60,042 bases of DNA from Sphingopyxis sp. (GTDB lineage Bacteria; Pseudomonadota; Alphaproteobacteria; Sphingomonadales; Sphingomonadaceae). The stretch covers positions 1-60,042 of the forward strand of contig JAGHZY010000028.1 in the NCBI GenBank assembly GCA_017745175.1. The letters are read 5' to 3'. The notes under the pieces were generated by a model. That model was given only the letters and a program-made list of their open reading frames with translations. It was not told the origin of the DNA and did not search any database. The translations under genes were made by a program, and so were the position numbers. Shown piece after piece: positions 1 through 8,505 of this stretch (position 1 is the stretch's first letter; the number at the start of each line of letters is the position of its first letter).

Positions 1-61
1 CAGCACCCAGACCATCTGACCGGCCGCCGTGCGCGCCTTGGCGCGCTGGCATGATCGGCAG

Positions 62-838
62 ATGTTCGTCGATTCGCATTGCCACCTCAATTACAAGGGG
101 CTTGCCGAGCAGCAGGACGAGGTGCTCGCGCGCGCGCGGAGCCGCGGCGTGACCGCAATGCTCAACATCGCGACGCGCGAAAGCGAATGGGATGAGGTGC
201 TCGCGGCGGCAGAAGCCAATGATGATGTCTGGGCGAGCGTCGGCATCCATCCGCACGATGCCGACCATCATCCCGATGTCGACACCGGCAAACTCGTCGA
301 ACGGGCGCTGCACCCGCGCGTGATCGGCATCGGTGAAACCGGGCTCGACTATTATTACGACAAGAGCGACCGCGTACGGCAGCAGGACAGTTTTCGCCGC
401 CATATCCATGCGTCGCAGCAGACGGGATTGCCGGTCATCGTGCATACCCGCGATGCCGAGGAAGACACGCTGGCGCTGCTGGGCGAGGAAATGGCGAGGG
501 CTATTTTCCCCGGCGTCATCCACTGTTTCACCGCGAGCGACGATTTTGCGCGCAAGGCGCTCAACCTCGGGCTCTATATCTCGATCTCGGGCATCGTCAC
601 CTTCAAGAACGCCGCCGACCTTCAGACGACCGCGAAATGGTTGCCTCAGGACCGGCTGCTGATCGAGACGGATTCGCCTTTCCTTGCCCCCGTCCCGCAC
701 CGCGGCAAGATCGGCGAGCCGGCGTTCGTCGCCGATACGCTCGCATTCCTCGCCACTCTGCGCGGCGAGGACGAGGATGCGCTTGCAACCGCGACCGGTG
801 CCAACTTCTATATGCTTTTCAACAAGGCAGCACCATGA
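62..838 (+). CDS. tatD: TatD-family metal-dependent hydrolase (258 aa)
   Basis: TatD-family deoxyribonuclease/hydrolase of the amidohydrolase fold, cytoplasmic; family members act as 3'-5' exonucleases on DNA or RNA. Visible motifs are DSHCHLN at the N terminus (metal-binding HxH), GIGETGLDYYY, VIVHTRDAEED, GVIHCF and LIETDSPFLAP, all in the usual order, and the length is typical. The ATG at 62 gives the start MFVDSHCHLN; an in-frame codon at 29 would add eleven unconserved residues. The reading frame just upstream ends at a TGA at 17-19, probably the end of an upstream gene (metG is usual here in relatives), but five residues are too few to name it. It is followed after 13 bases by the metallo-beta-lactamase gene, so the two are probably co-transcribed. 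Confidence 0.93.
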   Translation: MFVDSHCHLNYKGLAEQQDEVLARARSRGVTAMLNIATRESEWDEVLAAAEANDDVWASVGIHPHDADHHPDVDTGKLVERALHPRVIGIGETGLDYYYDKSDRVRQQDSFRRHIHASQQTGLPVIVHTRDAEEDTLALLGEEMARAIFPGVIHCFTASDDFARKALNLGLYISISGIVTFKNAADLQTTAKWLPQDRLLIETDSPFLAPVPHRGKIGEPAFVADTLAFLATLRGEDEDALATATGANFYMLFNKAAP

Positions 839-851
839 CGTCGTACGCCGC

Positions 852-1616
852 ATGAAGCTCCGCATCCTTGGTTGCGGGACCTCTTCGGGGGTTCCGCGGA
901 TCGGCAACGATTGGGGGGCGTGCGATCCCGACAATCCGCGCAACCTGCGAAGCCGCGCGTCGATCATGGTCTCGCTCGGCGGTTTTCGCATCCTCGTCGA
1001 CACCAGTCCCGATATGCGGCTGCAACTGCTCGACGCCGGCGTCGGCGAAATCGATGCCGTGATCTGGACACACGAGCATGCTGACCATACGCACGGCCTC
1101 GACGACCTGCGGCAGGTCATGCACCTGCGCCGTTCGGCTGTGCCGGTCTATGCCCGCGATCATGTGCTCGATATCCTGAAATGGCGCTTCACCTATGCTT
1201 TCGCCGGCAACGCGGGTTATCCGGCGTCGGTTGATCCGATCGATCTTCACGATCACCAGTCGATCGGCCCCATCGAAGTGTCGGCGATCGAAATGCCGCA
1301 CGGCCCGATCAAGGCGACCGGCCTGATCTTTAGCGACGGTGCGCACAAGATCGCCTATGCAACTGATTTTTCGAAATTTACCGACGAGATGGTCGATTTC
1401 TTTCAGGGCGTCGACCTGTTCGTCATCGACGCGCTGCGCCGCTATCCGCATCCGACGCATCCGCATCTTCAGATGACGCTCGAGGGCCTGGCCAAGGTCG
1501 GCAACCCGCGTGCGATCATCACGCATATGGACAATACAATGGATTATGACGACCTTGCGGCCGAATTGCCGCCGGGCGTCGAACCCGGATATGACGGGCT
1601 GGAGGTGCAGCTATGA
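852..1616 (+). CDS. MBL-fold metallohydrolase, PhnP-like (254 aa)
   Basis: Metallo-beta-lactamase-fold hydrolase resembling PhnP-type cyclic phosphodiesterases. The zinc motif THEHADHTHGLDDLR is intact and GCGTSSGVPRIG near the N terminus is the typical start of this subfamily. Further metal ligands appear as MPHGPIKATG, YATDFS and ITHMDN. The ATG at 852 is chosen because MKLRILGCGTSSG matches the family start; the longer open frame from 684 overlaps tatD. No phn genes lie nearby, so a role in phosphonate use is unlikely; in this order the gene habitually follows tatD. The exact substrate is not known. Its TGA overlaps the start of the next small ORF by four bases. Confidence 0.88.
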   Translation: MKLRILGCGTSSGVPRIGNDWGACDPDNPRNLRSRASIMVSLGGFRILVDTSPDMRLQLLDAGVGEIDAVIWTHEHADHTHGLDDLRQVMHLRRSAVPVYARDHVLDILKWRFTYAFAGNAGYPASVDPIDLHDHQSIGPIEVSAIEMPHGPIKATGLIFSDGAHKIAYATDFSKFTDEMVDFFQGVDLFVIDALRRYPHPTHPHLQMTLEGLAKVGNPRAIITHMDNTMDYDDLAAELPPGVEPGYDGLEVQL

Positions 1617-1789
1617 ACGGTGACACGACAGTCCAGATCCTGTGGTTTGCCGGAGCCTTCGCTCTGGTGCTGAGTTCGCTGCTCGCGCGGCGCTTGCCGA
1701 TGGCAGACTGGATCAAGATGGCGCTCGCATGGGTCGCGATCTTCGGTCTGGTATTTCTGGTCATCCGGACATGGCAGGCTGTTACATAG
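1613..1789 (+). CDS. Small two-helix membrane protein (58 aa)
   Basis: A 58-codon frame starting with an ATG that overlaps the stop of the preceding gene (ATGA), a sign of translational coupling. The product begins MNGDTTVQILWFAGAFALVL and has two hydrophobic segments, about residues 8-25 and 36-53, separated by a short RRLP linker. I do not recognise a family with certainty. The layout resembles the N-terminal membrane part of clan AA retropepsin-like proteases of alphaproteobacteria, but no protease domain follows: the frame stops at 1787-1789 and the next 400 bases hold no gene. It may be a genuine small protein or the remnant of a longer one. Confidence 0.6.
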   Translation: MNGDTTVQILWFAGAFALVLSSLLARRLPMADWIKMALAWVAIFGLVFLVIRTWQAVT

Positions 1790-2191
1790 CGTCGCCTCCC
1801 TCATTGAGTATCTTTTATTTAACATAATATATATTATCGGACTTTTATCCGCATCTCCGGCTGCCGACAAGCCGCGCCCCCTCCGCGCTACTGCCCATGA
1901 CCGAGCGCGCCCGACGATATGATCCATGGCGATTTTGCCAGCCGGATTTTCCGCGATGGCCGGATACCGCGGCCAGTGGTCGCTTGTCCGGATAACCGCC
2001 AAGCCGAAGCCGCCTCCGACATCGCATCCCGCGCACATTGCGACAGGGCCCCGCGATGAGAAACCGGTGTCACAACCTCGCAGCATGGCTGTCATCAAAG
2101 CGTCCTGTCGCGGCCATCGAATCGCAACGCTGCAGGCCTAGCCGACGTCGCGGGCCGCGACCGGCGGCAATCCAGTCCAGGGGTTTCGAGA
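1790..2191. other. 402-base non-coding stretch before the TonB receptor gene
   Basis: No convincing gene. The first 50 bases are AT-rich and contain a perfect palindrome (1824-1837), unusual in this GC-rich context, and probably hold the promoter/operator of the receptor operon. The remaining ~330 bases are GC-rich; open frames there are short, overlapping on both strands and without recognisable protein character. No cobalamin-riboswitch-like conserved boxes were seen. A CAGGGGTTT sequence occurs just before and again just after the receptor start codon. Confidence 0.6.
1824..1837. promoter_or_regulatory. Perfect AT palindrome, candidate operator
   Basis: ATAATATATATTAT reads identically on both strands (14 of 14) and lies in an AT-rich island 355 bases ahead of the TonB receptor start. 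It could be an operator or part of a promoter. It lacks the GATAAT-type repeats of a Fur box. Confidence 0.4.
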
Positions 2192-4702
2192 ATGACGATC
2201 AGGGGTTTAGCCTCCGCCAGCCTATTTGTCCTTTTTTCGGGCACGAGCAGCATCGCGCTGGCACAAACCGATGCTGGCGAGACGGCTGTTGCCGCGAATC
2301 CGCCGGGCGACGAGATCGTCGTGACGGGCCGTGCCGGCGCTGGCGAACGCACGCGGATCGAGACGAGCTATGCGATCACCTCGATCGACAATGACACGCT
2401 GCGTTCGCGTGCGCCGTCGAGTGTGACCGAAGCGCTGAAGTCGGTCCCGGGCTTCTGGGTCGAGGCGTCGGGCGGCGAAGGCAGCGGCAATGTCCGCGCC
2501 CGCGGCATCCCGGTCGACGGCTTCGGTTCGATCACCCTGCTCGAAAACGGCCTTCCGGTGCAGCATGATCCCTCGCTCGGCTATCTGAATGCCGACCAGG
2601 CGTTCCGCATCGACGAATCGATCGAACGCGTCGAAGTGGTGCGCGGCGGCCCGTCGTCGATCTTCTATTCGAACGCGCCCGGCGGCGCGGTCAACTTCAT
2701 CACGCGTCAGGCAAAAGACGAGCTGACCGGTGTTGCACGCGTCCTCTATGGCCCCACCGCCGACCTGTTCCGCTTCGACGGATGGATCGGCACACCGCTC
2801 GGCAACGGATGGAGCTTCGGCGTCGGCGGCTATTATCGCAAGGAAGACGGTGTCCGCGATCCCGGCTTCGCGGGCAATCAGGGCGGACAGGTTCGCGCCG
2901 ATCTCAACTATGATTTCGGCGATGGCCGGATCACGCTCGGATACAAGCGGATCGACGACAGCACGATCTTCTACACCGGCATCCCGCTCACCAAGGACCG
3001 CAAGGGCGACATCGTCGGCCTCCCCGGCTTCAACCCGCATTACGGAACGACCGCGAGCCGGGCGACGGCCTTTCTGACGCTGCGCGATGCCAACGGGCCG
3101 GTCCAATTCGACAATGCCGACGGAACCGACGTCAATCTCGACCAGTTCAGTCTGCTCGCCGAATGGGAGTTCGCGCCGGGCTGGAAGCTCAGCAACCGCG
3201 CGCGCTACCGCGACTCGCTGACGGTGCGCAACGGCGTCTATCCGGCATCGATCAGCACCGCGACGGCCTTCCTCGCCCAGAACCGCGCCTCGCTCCTCGC
3301 CGCCTTCCCCGGCGCGGCCAGCGTCCAGCTCCGTTACAGCGACACCGGCGAGGCATTCGATGTCACCGGGCAGAACGGCAATGGCGACGTCTTCATCAAC
3401 GCCGCGCGGCCGGTCACCGTCGACGAGAGCGAATTTCTCAACGACTTCCGCCTTGCCCACAGCTTCGACATCGCCGGGATGACGCATGATTTTTCGATCG
3501 GCTTTTATTACGCCCGGATCGAGGAGACCTTCCGCCGCTATTCGGCGTCGACGCTGCAGGATGTGTCGGACAATTCGCGCCTCCTCGACCTCGTCGCGCT
3601 CAATAGCGCCGGGCAAGTCGTCGGGGCGGCAACCGAAAATGGCATCGTCCGCTATGGGTCCGAATTTGCCAATGGCAGCGGCACGCAGGACAGTTTCGCG
3701 CTCTATGCCGCGGACGAATGGCAGGTGATGCCCGGACTGCGCATCGACGCTGGTGTCCGCTGGGAAACGGTCAAGACCCGCGGCGCGCAGGAGGGCAGCA
3801 AGACGGTCAACCTCGGCAATGCGGCGACACTCGCCGACAACAATGTGCTGACCGGAAACGGCATTTTCACGCCGTTCGATCAGAAGTTCGACAAGCTCGG
3901 CTACACGATCGGCGCCGATTGGCAGTTCGCGCCGCGCGCCGGGGTCTTCGCGCGCTATACCTCGGCCTTCCGCCTGCCGAGCGTCGGCAGCTTCATCACC
4001 AACGCCACCGCCATTCCGCGGACGCAGGGCATCGACCTGTGGGAGGCCGGCCTCAAATATCAGTCGCGCTTCGCCAGCGTCTATCTCACCGGCTTCCTGA
4101 CCGACTTCAATTCCTACGGGATCGGCAACACAAGGTTTGACCCGGTCACCAACGGCTATGTGTCGCAGACGGTCTATACCGACACGCGTGCCTATGGCGT
4201 CGAGTTCGAAGGCACCGTACGCCCCGCGCCCTGGTTCGACTTCACCCTCAACGCGACGTGGCAGGACCCGACCTTCCGCAACCTGCGCTACGACGAACTC
4301 GCCACGGTGAACGGACAGCAGACGCTGGTACCGCGAGACTATTCGGGAAATCAGCTTATCCGCGTCCCCAGGATCGCGCTGCGGGCGACGCCGGCGGTGA
4401 CGCTGCTGGGTGACCGGCTGCGCGCGCAGCTCGACGTCGAACATTATACGAAACGCTATGCCGATGCTGCGAACATATCGAAGCTGCCGGCCTACACCGT
4501 CCTCAACGCCAGCGTCCGGTTCAACCTGACCGACCAGATCACGCTCTGGGCCTATGGCGACAATCTGACCAACGAGATCGGGCTCACCGAGGGCAATCCG
4601 CGCGCGGGCGAACTCACCAGCGGACAGGCGAATGACCTGCTGTTCATCGGGCGTCCTATCGTCGGCCGCAACTTCCGCTTCGCCGTCGACTTCCGCTTCT
4701 GA
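2192..4702 (+). CDS. TonB-dependent outer-membrane receptor (836 aa)
   Basis: Outer-membrane receptor that imports an unknown ligand using the TonB-ExbBD system. A signal peptide covers roughly residues 1-24 (ending SIALAQ), followed by the TonB box DEIVVTG, a plug domain (about residues 45-165, with VERVEVVRGGPSSIFY and GGAVNFITR) and a 22-strand-type barrel ending in the aromatic terminus VDFRF. Length is normal for siderophore- or FecA-like receptors. An AGGGG sequence eight or nine bases upstream supports the ATG at 2192. The stop overlaps the ATG of the PHP-domain gene, so the two are a translationally coupled pair. The ligand is therefore probably something the secreted hydrolase cuts or releases; phosphoesters are one possibility. 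Confidence 0.93.
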   Translation: MTIRGLASASLFVLFSGTSSIALAQTDAGETAVAANPPGDEIVVTGRAGAGERTRIETSYAITSIDNDTLRSRAPSSVTEALKSVPGFWVEASGGEGSGNVRARGIPVDGFGSITLLENGLPVQHDPSLGYLNADQAFRIDESIERVEVVRGGPSSIFYSNAPGGAVNFITRQAKDELTGVARVLYGPTADLFRFDGWIGTPLGNGWSFGVGGYYRKEDGVRDPGFAGNQGGQVRADLNYDFGDGRITLGYKRIDDSTIFYTGIPLTKDRKGDIVGLPGFNPHYGTTASRATAFLTLRDANGPVQFDNADGTDVNLDQFSLLAEWEFAPGWKLSNRARYRDSLTVRNGVYPASISTATAFLAQNRASLLAAFPGAASVQLRYSDTGEAFDVTGQNGNGDVFINAARPVTVDESEFLNDFRLAHSFDIAGMTHDFSIGFYYARIEETFRRYSASTLQDVSDNSRLLDLVALNSAGQVVGAATENGIVRYGSEFANGSGTQDSFALYAADEWQVMPGLRIDAGVRWETVKTRGAQEGSKTVNLGNAATLADNNVLTGNGIFTPFDQKFDKLGYTIGADWQFAPRAGVFARYTSAFRLPSVGSFITNATAIPRTQGIDLWEAGLKYQSRFASVYLTGFLTDFNSYGIGNTRFDPVTNGYVSQTVYTDTRAYGVEFEGTVRPAPWFDFTLNATWQDPTFRNLRYDELATVNGQQTLVPRDYSGNQLIRVPRIALRATPAVTLLGDRLRAQLDVEHYTKRYADAANISKLPAYTVLNASVRFNLTDQITLWAYGDNLTNEIGLTEGNPRAGELTSGQANDLLFIGRPIVGRNFRFAVDFRF

Positions 4703-6198
4703 TGTTGCATCGCGCAACCCTGTTTGCCGCCGCGCTGGCGATCGCCGGCGCAGCGGCGGAGGCCGAACAGTCAAGGCCGGACATCAGGGTCACGGGCGAG
4801 ATCACCGGCGCCGACCATCAGACCTATCGCGAAGTGCCGTTCGACGTGCCCGAGGGCACCGAACGGATCACCGTAACGCTGAGCTATGACAAGGCGAACC
4901 GGACCGTCGTTGATATGGGGGTATGGGATCCGGCGCGTTTTCGCGGCTGGAGCGGCGGCACGCGCGACCGCTTCACGATCGCGCCGGGCGACGCGACGCC
5001 CGGCTATCTGGCCGGCGCCCTGCCCGCCGGGCACTGGAAACTGTTGCTGGGCGTTCCGAACGCGCGTGCCGGGAGCCGCGCGGCCTATTCGATCGGCGTC
5101 TCGTTCGACCGCGCCGGAACGCGAAACGCCAGCGCCGCAATCGCCGACCCGCCGCTCGGGGACGCTCCAGGCTGGTATCGCGGCGACCTCCATATGCACG
5201 ACGCGCACAGCGACGGAAGCTGCCGGAGCCGCGGTGGCCGCAAGATCCCCTGCCCGCTGTTCCGCACCGTCGCTGCCGCGGCGGATACGGGGCTCGATTT
5301 CATTGCGGTCACCGACCATAATACGACTGCGCATTTCGGCGGCCTGCGCGAACTCCAGCCCTATTTCGACACAATGCTGCTGATCCCGGGCATCGAGGTG
5401 ACGACGTTCGGCGGCCATGCCAACATCTTCGGTCCCGCGCGCTTCGTCGATTTTCGCGTCGGAACGGCGGCCGTGCCCGACATCGCTGCCCTGCAGCGCG
5501 CCGTCGCGGCGTCGGGAGCGATCCTGTCGATCAACCACCCCGCCCTGCCCTCCGGCGAGCAATGCATGGGCTGCGGATGGACGTGGCCGGGCACCGACTA
5601 TCGCGCCGTCACCGCGATCGAGGCGATCAACGGAACGACGACCGACGGCCCCCTTGCGGGGCTCGGCTTCTGGTATGCGCGGCTCAACGAAGGCCACCGT
5701 CTTGCGGGTATTGCCGCCAGCGACAATCACGATCCCGACGTCGCGCCCGGCAATCCGCCACCCGGCCCGGCGCCGGTCGGCCGGCCACGGACCGTTGTCC
5801 ACGCGGACGCGCTGTCGATACCGGCGATCCTCGACGGCCTTCGCGCAGGCAATGTGTTCCTTGACATCGAGGGGACCAGCACGCGCATCCTCGAGGTGGA
5901 AGCCATGGCGGGCCGACAACGCGCGGCGATGGGCGAAACATTGCCGGGGCGCCGCCGGATAACCATCGGGGCGCATGTGATCGACGCGGCCGGAGCATTG
6001 TCGGAGCTGGTTCTGAACGGCCAGCCCACCGGTGCGCGTCACGAAGTCAGCTCGGGTAATGCCCGGCTGACGTGGACGCTGGATGCCGGGCAGGCTTGCG
6101 GCTGGCTTGCGGTCAACGTGCGCGACGGCAGGGGCAAGCCGCTGCTCATCGGCAATCCGGTCTATCTCGACTGCAGCGCAAGCCGCGCGCGACGCTGA
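4702..6198 (+). CDS. Secreted PHP-domain metallohydrolase, CehA/McbA-like (498 aa)
   Basis: Exported hydrolase: an N-terminal signal peptide (ALAIAGAAAEAE, cleavage near residue 22) is followed by a beta-rich domain (about 25-145) and a PHP metal-hydrolase domain beginning with GDLHMHDAHSDG (152-163). Further PHP metal ligands are visible as VTDHNTT, GIEVTTFGGHANIFG, INHPALPSG and ASDNHDPD. The arrangement fits the CehA/McbA family, named for carbaryl hydrolases but including many enzymes of unknown substrate. The start ATG shares bases with the receptor stop (TGATG), so translation is coupled. Together they probably form a capture-and-cleave pair for an ester-bearing nutrient; the substrate is inferred only in outline. 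Confidence 0.82.
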   Translation: MLHRATLFAAALAIAGAAAEAEQSRPDIRVTGEITGADHQTYREVPFDVPEGTERITVTLSYDKANRTVVDMGVWDPARFRGWSGGTRDRFTIAPGDATPGYLAGALPAGHWKLLLGVPNARAGSRAAYSIGVSFDRAGTRNASAAIADPPLGDAPGWYRGDLHMHDAHSDGSCRSRGGRKIPCPLFRTVAAAADTGLDFIAVTDHNTTAHFGGLRELQPYFDTMLLIPGIEVTTFGGHANIFGPARFVDFRVGTAAVPDIAALQRAVAASGAILSINHPALPSGEQCMGCGWTWPGTDYRAVTAIEAINGTTTDGPLAGLGFWYARLNEGHRLAGIAASDNHDPDVAPGNPPPGPAPVGRPRTVVHADALSIPAILDGLRAGNVFLDIEGTSTRILEVEAMAGRQRAAMGETLPGRRRITIGAHVIDAAGALSELVLNGQPTGARHEVSSGNARLTWTLDAGQACGWLAVNVRDGRGKPLLIGNPVYLDCSASRARR

Positions 6199-6357
6199 AG
6201 ACCGTTGGCCGCCCGACGAGCGGCCGGTTCACGCGCCGCACCCGGGACGCTGCGCGAATATCGGAGCAGGTCGGGCCTTGAGCGCGGCGGAGGTTGCGTT
6301 ATGGGAAGAGCCCTTGACGCGCCGCTCTCGATCGAACGCGACTATTTTTCTCCACCC

Positions 6358-6382
6358 GAGGCATCCGGTTCCGGAATGCCTC
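6358..6382. repeat. Hairpin-forming inverted repeat ahead of mazG
   Basis: Arms GAGGCAT-CCGG and CCGG-A-ATGCCTC are separated by TT, giving an 11-bp stem with one bulge, 19 bases upstream of the mazG ATG. A run of five T occurs ten or more bases further on (near 6393), too far for a standard intrinsic terminator. It may end the receptor-hydrolase transcript or act in the mazG leader. The rest of 6199-6357 shows no gene. Confidence 0.45.
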
Positions 6383-6401
6383 CTTGCACCGGTTTTTCCC
6401 T

Positions 6402-7175
6402 ATGGCCGACACGGCACCCCGAGCTCCCATCGACCGCCTGCTCGCAATCATGCGCCAGCTGCGCAATCCCGACGGCGGCTGCGAATGGGATCTCGCGCAG
6501 GACTTCTCGACGATCGCGCCCTATACGATCGAGGAAGCCTATGAAGTTTCCGACGCAATCGCCGGCGGTGATCCTGCCGCGATCTGCGACGAGCTGGGCG
6601 ATCTGTTGCTCCAGGTCGTGTTTCATAGCCAGATCGCGACCGACGGCGGGCTATTCGGCTTCGACGATGTCGCCAATGCGATCAGCGACAAGATGGAGCG
6701 CCGTCATCCGCATATTTTCGGCGACGGCAAGACGGCCGACGTCCGCCAGCAATGGGAGCAGATCAAGGCGACCGAGCGCGCCGCCGATGGCCCGACGGGC
6801 GCGCTCGCCGGCGTCGCATTGTCGCTGCCGGCATTGCTCCGCGCGCAAAAGCTGCAAGGCCGCGCCGCGCGCGTCGGTTTCGACTGGCCCGATACCGAAG
6901 GCCCGCGCGACAAGATTGCCGAGGAGCTGGCCGAGGTAGCCGCGGCGTCCGACGACGCCGAACGGCACGAGGAGGTCGGCGACCTGCTGTTCGCCGTCGT
7001 GAATTATGCCCGCAAGCTGGGCATCGACGCCGAAGGCGCACTACGCGACGCCAATCTGAAATTTGCGCGGCGCTTTGCCGCCATGGAAGAACGCGCGGGC
7101 GGCAGCCTCGCCGGCCTGCCACTCGACGCGCAGGAAGATCACTGGCAGGCGGTCAAGGCCTCGGAACGTCGCTAA
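6402..7175 (+). CDS. mazG: Nucleoside triphosphate pyrophosphohydrolase MazG (257 aa)
   Basis: Cytoplasmic house-cleaning enzyme that hydrolyses (d)NTPs to NMPs and pyrophosphate. Both MazG repeats are present: an N-terminal one with EEAYEVSDAI and CDELGDLLLQVVFH (about residues 40-80) and a C-terminal one with EELAEV and HEEVGDLLFAVVNYARK (about 170-215). The EExxD-type magnesium ligands are intact. The ATG at 6402 is preferred over an in-frame TTG at 6384, though neither has a clear ribosome site. The 3' end overlaps the convergent hflX gene by 23 bases. In alphaproteobacteria mazG often sits at the end of the ntr-hfq-hflX cluster, here in opposite orientation. Confidence 0.93.
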   Translation: MADTAPRAPIDRLLAIMRQLRNPDGGCEWDLAQDFSTIAPYTIEEAYEVSDAIAGGDPAAICDELGDLLLQVVFHSQIATDGGLFGFDDVANAISDKMERRHPHIFGDGKTADVRQQWEQIKATERAADGPTGALAGVALSLPALLRAQKLQGRAARVGFDWPDTEGPRDKIAEELAEVAAASDDAERHEEVGDLLFAVVNYARKLGIDAEGALRDANLKFARRFAAMEERAGGSLAGLPLDAQEDHWQAVKASERR

Positions 7176-8505
7176 CGGGCCAGAGCCGTTCGAACCGCGC
7201 GCGGTCGGCGGGATCGAGCCGGACGGTCAGCACATGCCCCTCGCCCTCGGGCTCGTCGGCAAGCACCTCGCCGCGGGCATGGAGCCATGCCATCGCCTCG
7301 CCCTGCTCATAGCCGAGATAGATGCGCTGGACCTGATGGCGCGCGGTCAGTTGTGACGCCATCAATGTCCGCGCAGCTTCGACGCCCTCGCCGGTCACCG
7401 CCGAAATCACCGCGACGTCGGGACGCCGCGCCGCCATTTCCGCAATATCGGCGCGGCGGTCGCTGTCGGCGGTGTCGATCTTGTTCCATATCTCGATCTG
7501 CGGGATCGCATCGGGTGCATCGCCCTCCGCGCCTTCCTGCGGTCCGTTGACGCCCAGCGAATTGAGGATCGCGCGCACATCGTCATATTGCGCCTCGCTG
7601 TCGGGATGGACGATGTCGCGGACATGGACGATCAGATCGGCCGTGGTCACTTCTTCCAGCGTCGCGCGGAACGCCGCGACCAGTTCGGTCGGCAGGTCGG
7701 ACACGAAACCCACCGTGTCCGAGAGGATCGCCTTGTCGATGCCCGGCAGGCGTATCTCGCGCATCGTCGGATCGAGTGTCGCGAACAGCATGTCTTCCGC
7801 CATGACGTCACTTCCCGTCAGGCGGTTGAAGAAGGTCGATTTTCCGGCGTTGGTATAGCCGACGAGCGCGATCACCGGCCACGGCGCGCGCTGGCGCTTC
7901 GAGCGCTGAAGCTGCCGGGTTCGACGTGCATCCTCGAGGCTGCGGCGGATGCGCGCCATGCGGTTGCGGATCATCCGGCGGTCGGCCTCGATCTGCGTTT
8001 CGCCGGGGCCACCGAGGAAGCCGAAGCCGCCACGCTGGCGTTCGAGGTGAGTCCAGCTGCGGACGAGACGGCCCGCCTGATAATCGAGATGCGCGAGTTC
8101 GACCTGCAACCGTCCTTCGGCGGTCGCGGCGCGCTCGCCGAAGATTTCGAGGATCAGCCCGGTCCGGTCGATAACCTTGGTGCCAAAGGCGGTTTCAAGG
8201 TTGCGCTGCTGGATCGGGCTGAGCGCGGCGTCGACGACCACAAGCTGGACACCCTTCGCGGCAATATCGGGCACGATCGCATCGATCTGCCCCACTCCGA
8301 GCAGGGTCGCCGCGCGCGTCTGGCGTAGCCGGAGCGTATGCACCGCAACGACATCGAGCCCGATGGCGAGCGCAAGCCCCCGCGCCTCCTCGGCGCGCGC
8401 GTCAAGGTCGCGCGCGAGGCGCTGGCTATGCCATTCGGGCACGACGACAAGCGCGGCGGCGCCGCGCGTTACCTCGTCTTCAGTGTCGATTACCGGGTCG
8501 ATCAG
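7153..8505 (-). CDS. hflX: Ribosome-associated GTPase HflX
   Basis: GTPase that binds the 50S subunit and can split stalled ribosomes. The N-terminal HflX domain ([12 protein letters not shown]) is followed by the G domain with [14 protein letters not shown] (P-loop), [17 protein letters not shown] and NKIDT. The nearest standard start is a GTG at 8442 (429 aa), but that would cut off the conserved first strand GAAALVVVP. The frame stays open upstream to a CTG at 8503-8505 that overlaps the hfq stop as CTGA, giving about 450 aa; no ATG, GTG or TTG lies between. I therefore extend to the CTG, marking the start as uncertain. It is co-transcribed with hfq. Confidence 0.88.
   Translation of the reverse strand: MIDPVIDTEDEVTRGAAALVVVPEWHSQRLARDLDARAEEARGLALAIGLDVVAVHTLRLRQTRAATLLGVGQIDAIVPDIAAKGVQLVVVDAALSPIQQRNLETAFGTKVIDRTGLILEIFGERAATAEGRLQVELAHLDYQAGRLVRSWTHLERQRGGFGFLGGPGETQIEADRRMIRNRMARIRRSLEDARRTRQLQRSKRQRAPWPVIALVGYTNAGKSTFFNRLTGSDVMAEDMLFATLDPTMREIRLPGIDKAILSDTVGFVSDLPTELVAAFRATLEEVTTADLIVHVRDIVHPDSEAQYDDVRAILNSLGVNGPQEGAEGDAPDAIPQIEIWNKIDTADSDRRADIAEMAARRPDVAVISAVTGEGVEAARTLMASQLTARHQVQRIYLGYEQGEAMAWLHARGEVLADEPEGEGHVLTVRLDPADRARFERLWPVSDVPRP

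Noticed and set aside
1..61. End of metG upstream of tatD
   Set aside because: A frame ends with TGA at 17-19 but only five residues are visible, too few to identify a gene.
1824..1837. Fur box
   Set aside because: The palindrome lacks the GATAAT-type repeat units of Fur sites; only its AT-richness is similar.
2222..4774. Very long open frame (850 codons) on the minus strand
   Set aside because: It is antisense to the TonB receptor, whose signal peptide, plug and barrel are unmistakable; the antisense product is low-complexity Arg/Asp/Glu-rich text typical of GC-rich shadows.
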